A stretch of 5,767 nucleotides of DNA from contig CANGVB010000269.1 of assembly GCA_947456995.1 (NCBI GenBank), positions 1 through 5,767 on the forward strand, written 5' to 3'. The notes under the pieces were generated by a model. The model worked only from the letters and a program-made list of their open reading frames with translations, ran no database searches and was not told the DNA's origin. Position 1 is the first letter of the stretch. Each line of letters begins with the position of its first letter. Positions 4,705 to 5,767 of the stretch are shown here, piece by piece. Both the position numbers and the translations under genes were made by a program. Origin of the DNA: Bryobacteraceae bacterium (GTDB taxonomy: Bacteria; Acidobacteriota; Terriglobia; Bryobacterales; Bryobacteraceae).

Positions 4705-5767
4705 GGTTTGAGTCCTGGGGGCAAGGGTGGGGGTGGCGCTACTTTTGGAATTGGCGTGGACGCCGGGGCCGGGGATGGTTGCGCAACAGGCGCAGGAGAT
4801 CCAAATTCGCGTTTGGCCCGAAGCTGAAACATCTCTTTACCAAGCTGATTTCGAATCGGTGAAGAGGTGAATTCCGAGTCTTTGAAAAATGGCGACGAAT
4901 CAAGCATTTTCAACAGTTCCATCGACTGGTCAATTTCGCCGGAGATCCCGATTCCAGTTCTGGAGAGATCCATTCGCGCTATGTAAGACGTCATCGGCAT
5001 GACTCGCGTGAGTTCTCGCAAAGTATCGAGGTCCTGCTGCGGGTAAGCATTAAAGGTTGTCAGAAATTCCAGCTTCTTCTGAGCATCCTGAATTTGCGAG
5101 TCGAGAAGCTTGATCTGGGCCAGTCTGGGTTGAAGGCTGGCAATTTCTGAGTCCAGTCGAGCGAGAAGCTGCTGGTTCTGATAGTCCTGATAGTAGGCAA
5201 AAGCCATGCCTAGTGCCATCAGTAGGATCAGAAGCACCAGAGTTGGCACCCACCGCCAGGGAGAAGAGGTCTTGCGCCGGTCGACAGGCAATAGATTGAT
5301 GCCGAGTGATTGAGAAGGCAGGGCTGATACCAGAGACGCAGCGTAAGAAAGCGTGCTTCCGATATCCAGACGCTCAGCGACCGGGAGCAATGCGGCCAAA
5401 CGAGCTATGGGCGCATCGCCCGGAAGGCGAATTTGTGCACTAGCTGAAGCAATCGATCGATCCGACAACTCCGGAAACCGGACGCAATAAATCGGATGCG
5501 TGTTGGTTTCGCCGTAAACAATGCGTCCGCTACCATCCTCGTGGATAGCCAGAAATTGTTCGGCTGGGGGCACCTGCAGAATTCGCAGTGCTGAGTAAAT
5601 CGCAGCGGCCGGCGTAAGGAAAGACGAAACGTTGATTCCCGCTTCGTCAAACAGTGTTGCGTAATCTTCGATCACCGGGTTCCGGGCAATTCCCAGGGCA
5701 AAACTGGATTTCCTTGGCGGGGCAAGCCGGCTGAAGGAATGAGTGGCTTCTTCTTCCGTGTAAGGAT
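4701..5767 (-). CDS. pilN: PilM-PilN fusion (GspL-like) inner-membrane protein, 5' end outside window
   Basis: The frame is open to the right edge; a GTG at 5675 lies inside the gene and is not the likely start, since 30 more codons upstream continue the same domain. The 354 visible residues begin in the C-terminal part of a PilM-like actin fold (SFALGIARNPVIEDYATLF, EAGINVSSFLTPAAAIYSAL, and a later LPVAERLDIGSTLSYAASL). At about 156-160 comes INLLP, the motif that normally lies near the N-terminus of PilN. It is followed by basic residues, a membrane segment (about 173-191), a coiled coil (about 193-235) and a PilN periplasmic domain (about 245-320, RELTRVMPMTSYIARMDL, then GIGISGEI and SSPFFKDSEF). 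The tail of about 33 residues is Pro/Ala-rich. PilM is normally a separate cytoplasmic protein; joined to PilN, it gives the architecture of GspL. It probably connects the cytoplasmic ATPase side to the periplasmic platform and pairs with the PilO-like protein encoded next. Confidence 0.85.
   Translation of the reverse strand, partial: PYTEEEATHSFSRLAPPRKSSFALGIARNPVIEDYATLFDEAGINVSSFLTPAAAIYSALRILQVPPAEQFLAIHEDGSGRIVYGETNTHPIYCVRFPELSDRSIASASAQIRLPGDAPIARLAALLPVAERLDIGSTLSYAASLVSALPSQSLGINLLPVDRRKTSSPWRWVPTLVLLILLMALGMAFAYYQDYQNQQLLARLDSEIASLQPRLAQIKLLDSQIQDAQKKLEFLTTFNAYPQQDLDTLRELTRVMPMTSYIARMDLSRTGIGISGEIDQSMELLKMLDSSPFFKDSEFTSSPIRNQLGKEMFQLRAKREFGSPAPVAQPSPAPASTPIPKVAPPPPLPPGLKP
4704..4802 (-). 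repeat. Pro/Ala-rich C-terminal tail of the PilM-PilN fusion
   Basis: The last 33 codons encode an almost purely Pro/Ala/Ser/Val tail with short PAP, PSPAP and PPPP runs, after the folded periplasmic domain has ended. It is probably an unstructured periplasmic extension. The downstream Shine-Dalgarno and the ATG of the PilO-like gene are embedded in its last codons. Confidence 0.65.

Noticed and set aside
5673..5675. GTG at 5675 as the start of the PilN-like gene
   Set aside because: The frame stays open to the window edge and the upstream codons (SFALGIARNP) continue the PilM-like domain, so this Val is internal.

Overview
The whole window reads on the minus strand. It holds one tightly packed gene cluster for the envelope-spanning part of a type II secretion / type IV pilus-like machine, followed by an exported protein of unknown function cut by the left edge. 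In transcription order (right to left) the genes are: a PilM-PilN fusion with GspL-like architecture (5' end outside the window), a PilO/GspM-type inner-membrane protein, a GspC/PilP-type inner-membrane protein with an extra cysteine-containing tail, a small exported protein of unknown function (called gene X here), a large GspD-type secretin, and the truncated exported protein.

The first five genes look like one translationally coupled operon. Two junctions are 4-nt ATGA overlaps, one is a 17-nt gap with a good Shine-Dalgarno sequence, and one is a 1-nt TAATG overlap. The expected model is as follows. The fusion protein and the PilO-like protein form the inner-membrane platform, each with one membrane segment, a coiled coil and a small periplasmic domain. 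The GspC-like protein reaches through the periplasm to the N0 domain of the secretin, and the secretin forms the outer-membrane pore. The ATPase, platform and pilin genes (GspE/F/G or PilB/C/A types) are not in this window and may lie upstream. The secretin has N0-N1-N2-N3 domains and no AMIN domain, so it is closer to GspD than to PilQ. The gene order resembles pilMNOPQ. I therefore leave the choice between T2SS and T4P open, leaning to a T2SS-like system.

The organism is probably an acidobacterium, perhaps of the Bryobacter/Solibacter type. This is an inference from the PilM-PilN, PilO, GspC, secretin layout, the very Gly/Met-rich secretin loop, and short signal peptides ending in Ala-Gln (LNAQ, AYAQ, CFAQ). 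It is not proven by any marker gene.

The least ordinary points are: gene X between the GspC-like and secretin genes; a short T-x-FG motif that occurs twice in gene X and once in the cysteine tail of the GspC-like protein; a methionine- and glycine-rich insertion of about 100 residues in secretin domain N3; and a perfect 9-bp inverted repeat followed by a T-rich run that straddles the start codon of the last gene. I found no RNA genes, CRISPR arrays, insertion sequences or attachment sites, and no gene-free stretch above 60 bp.
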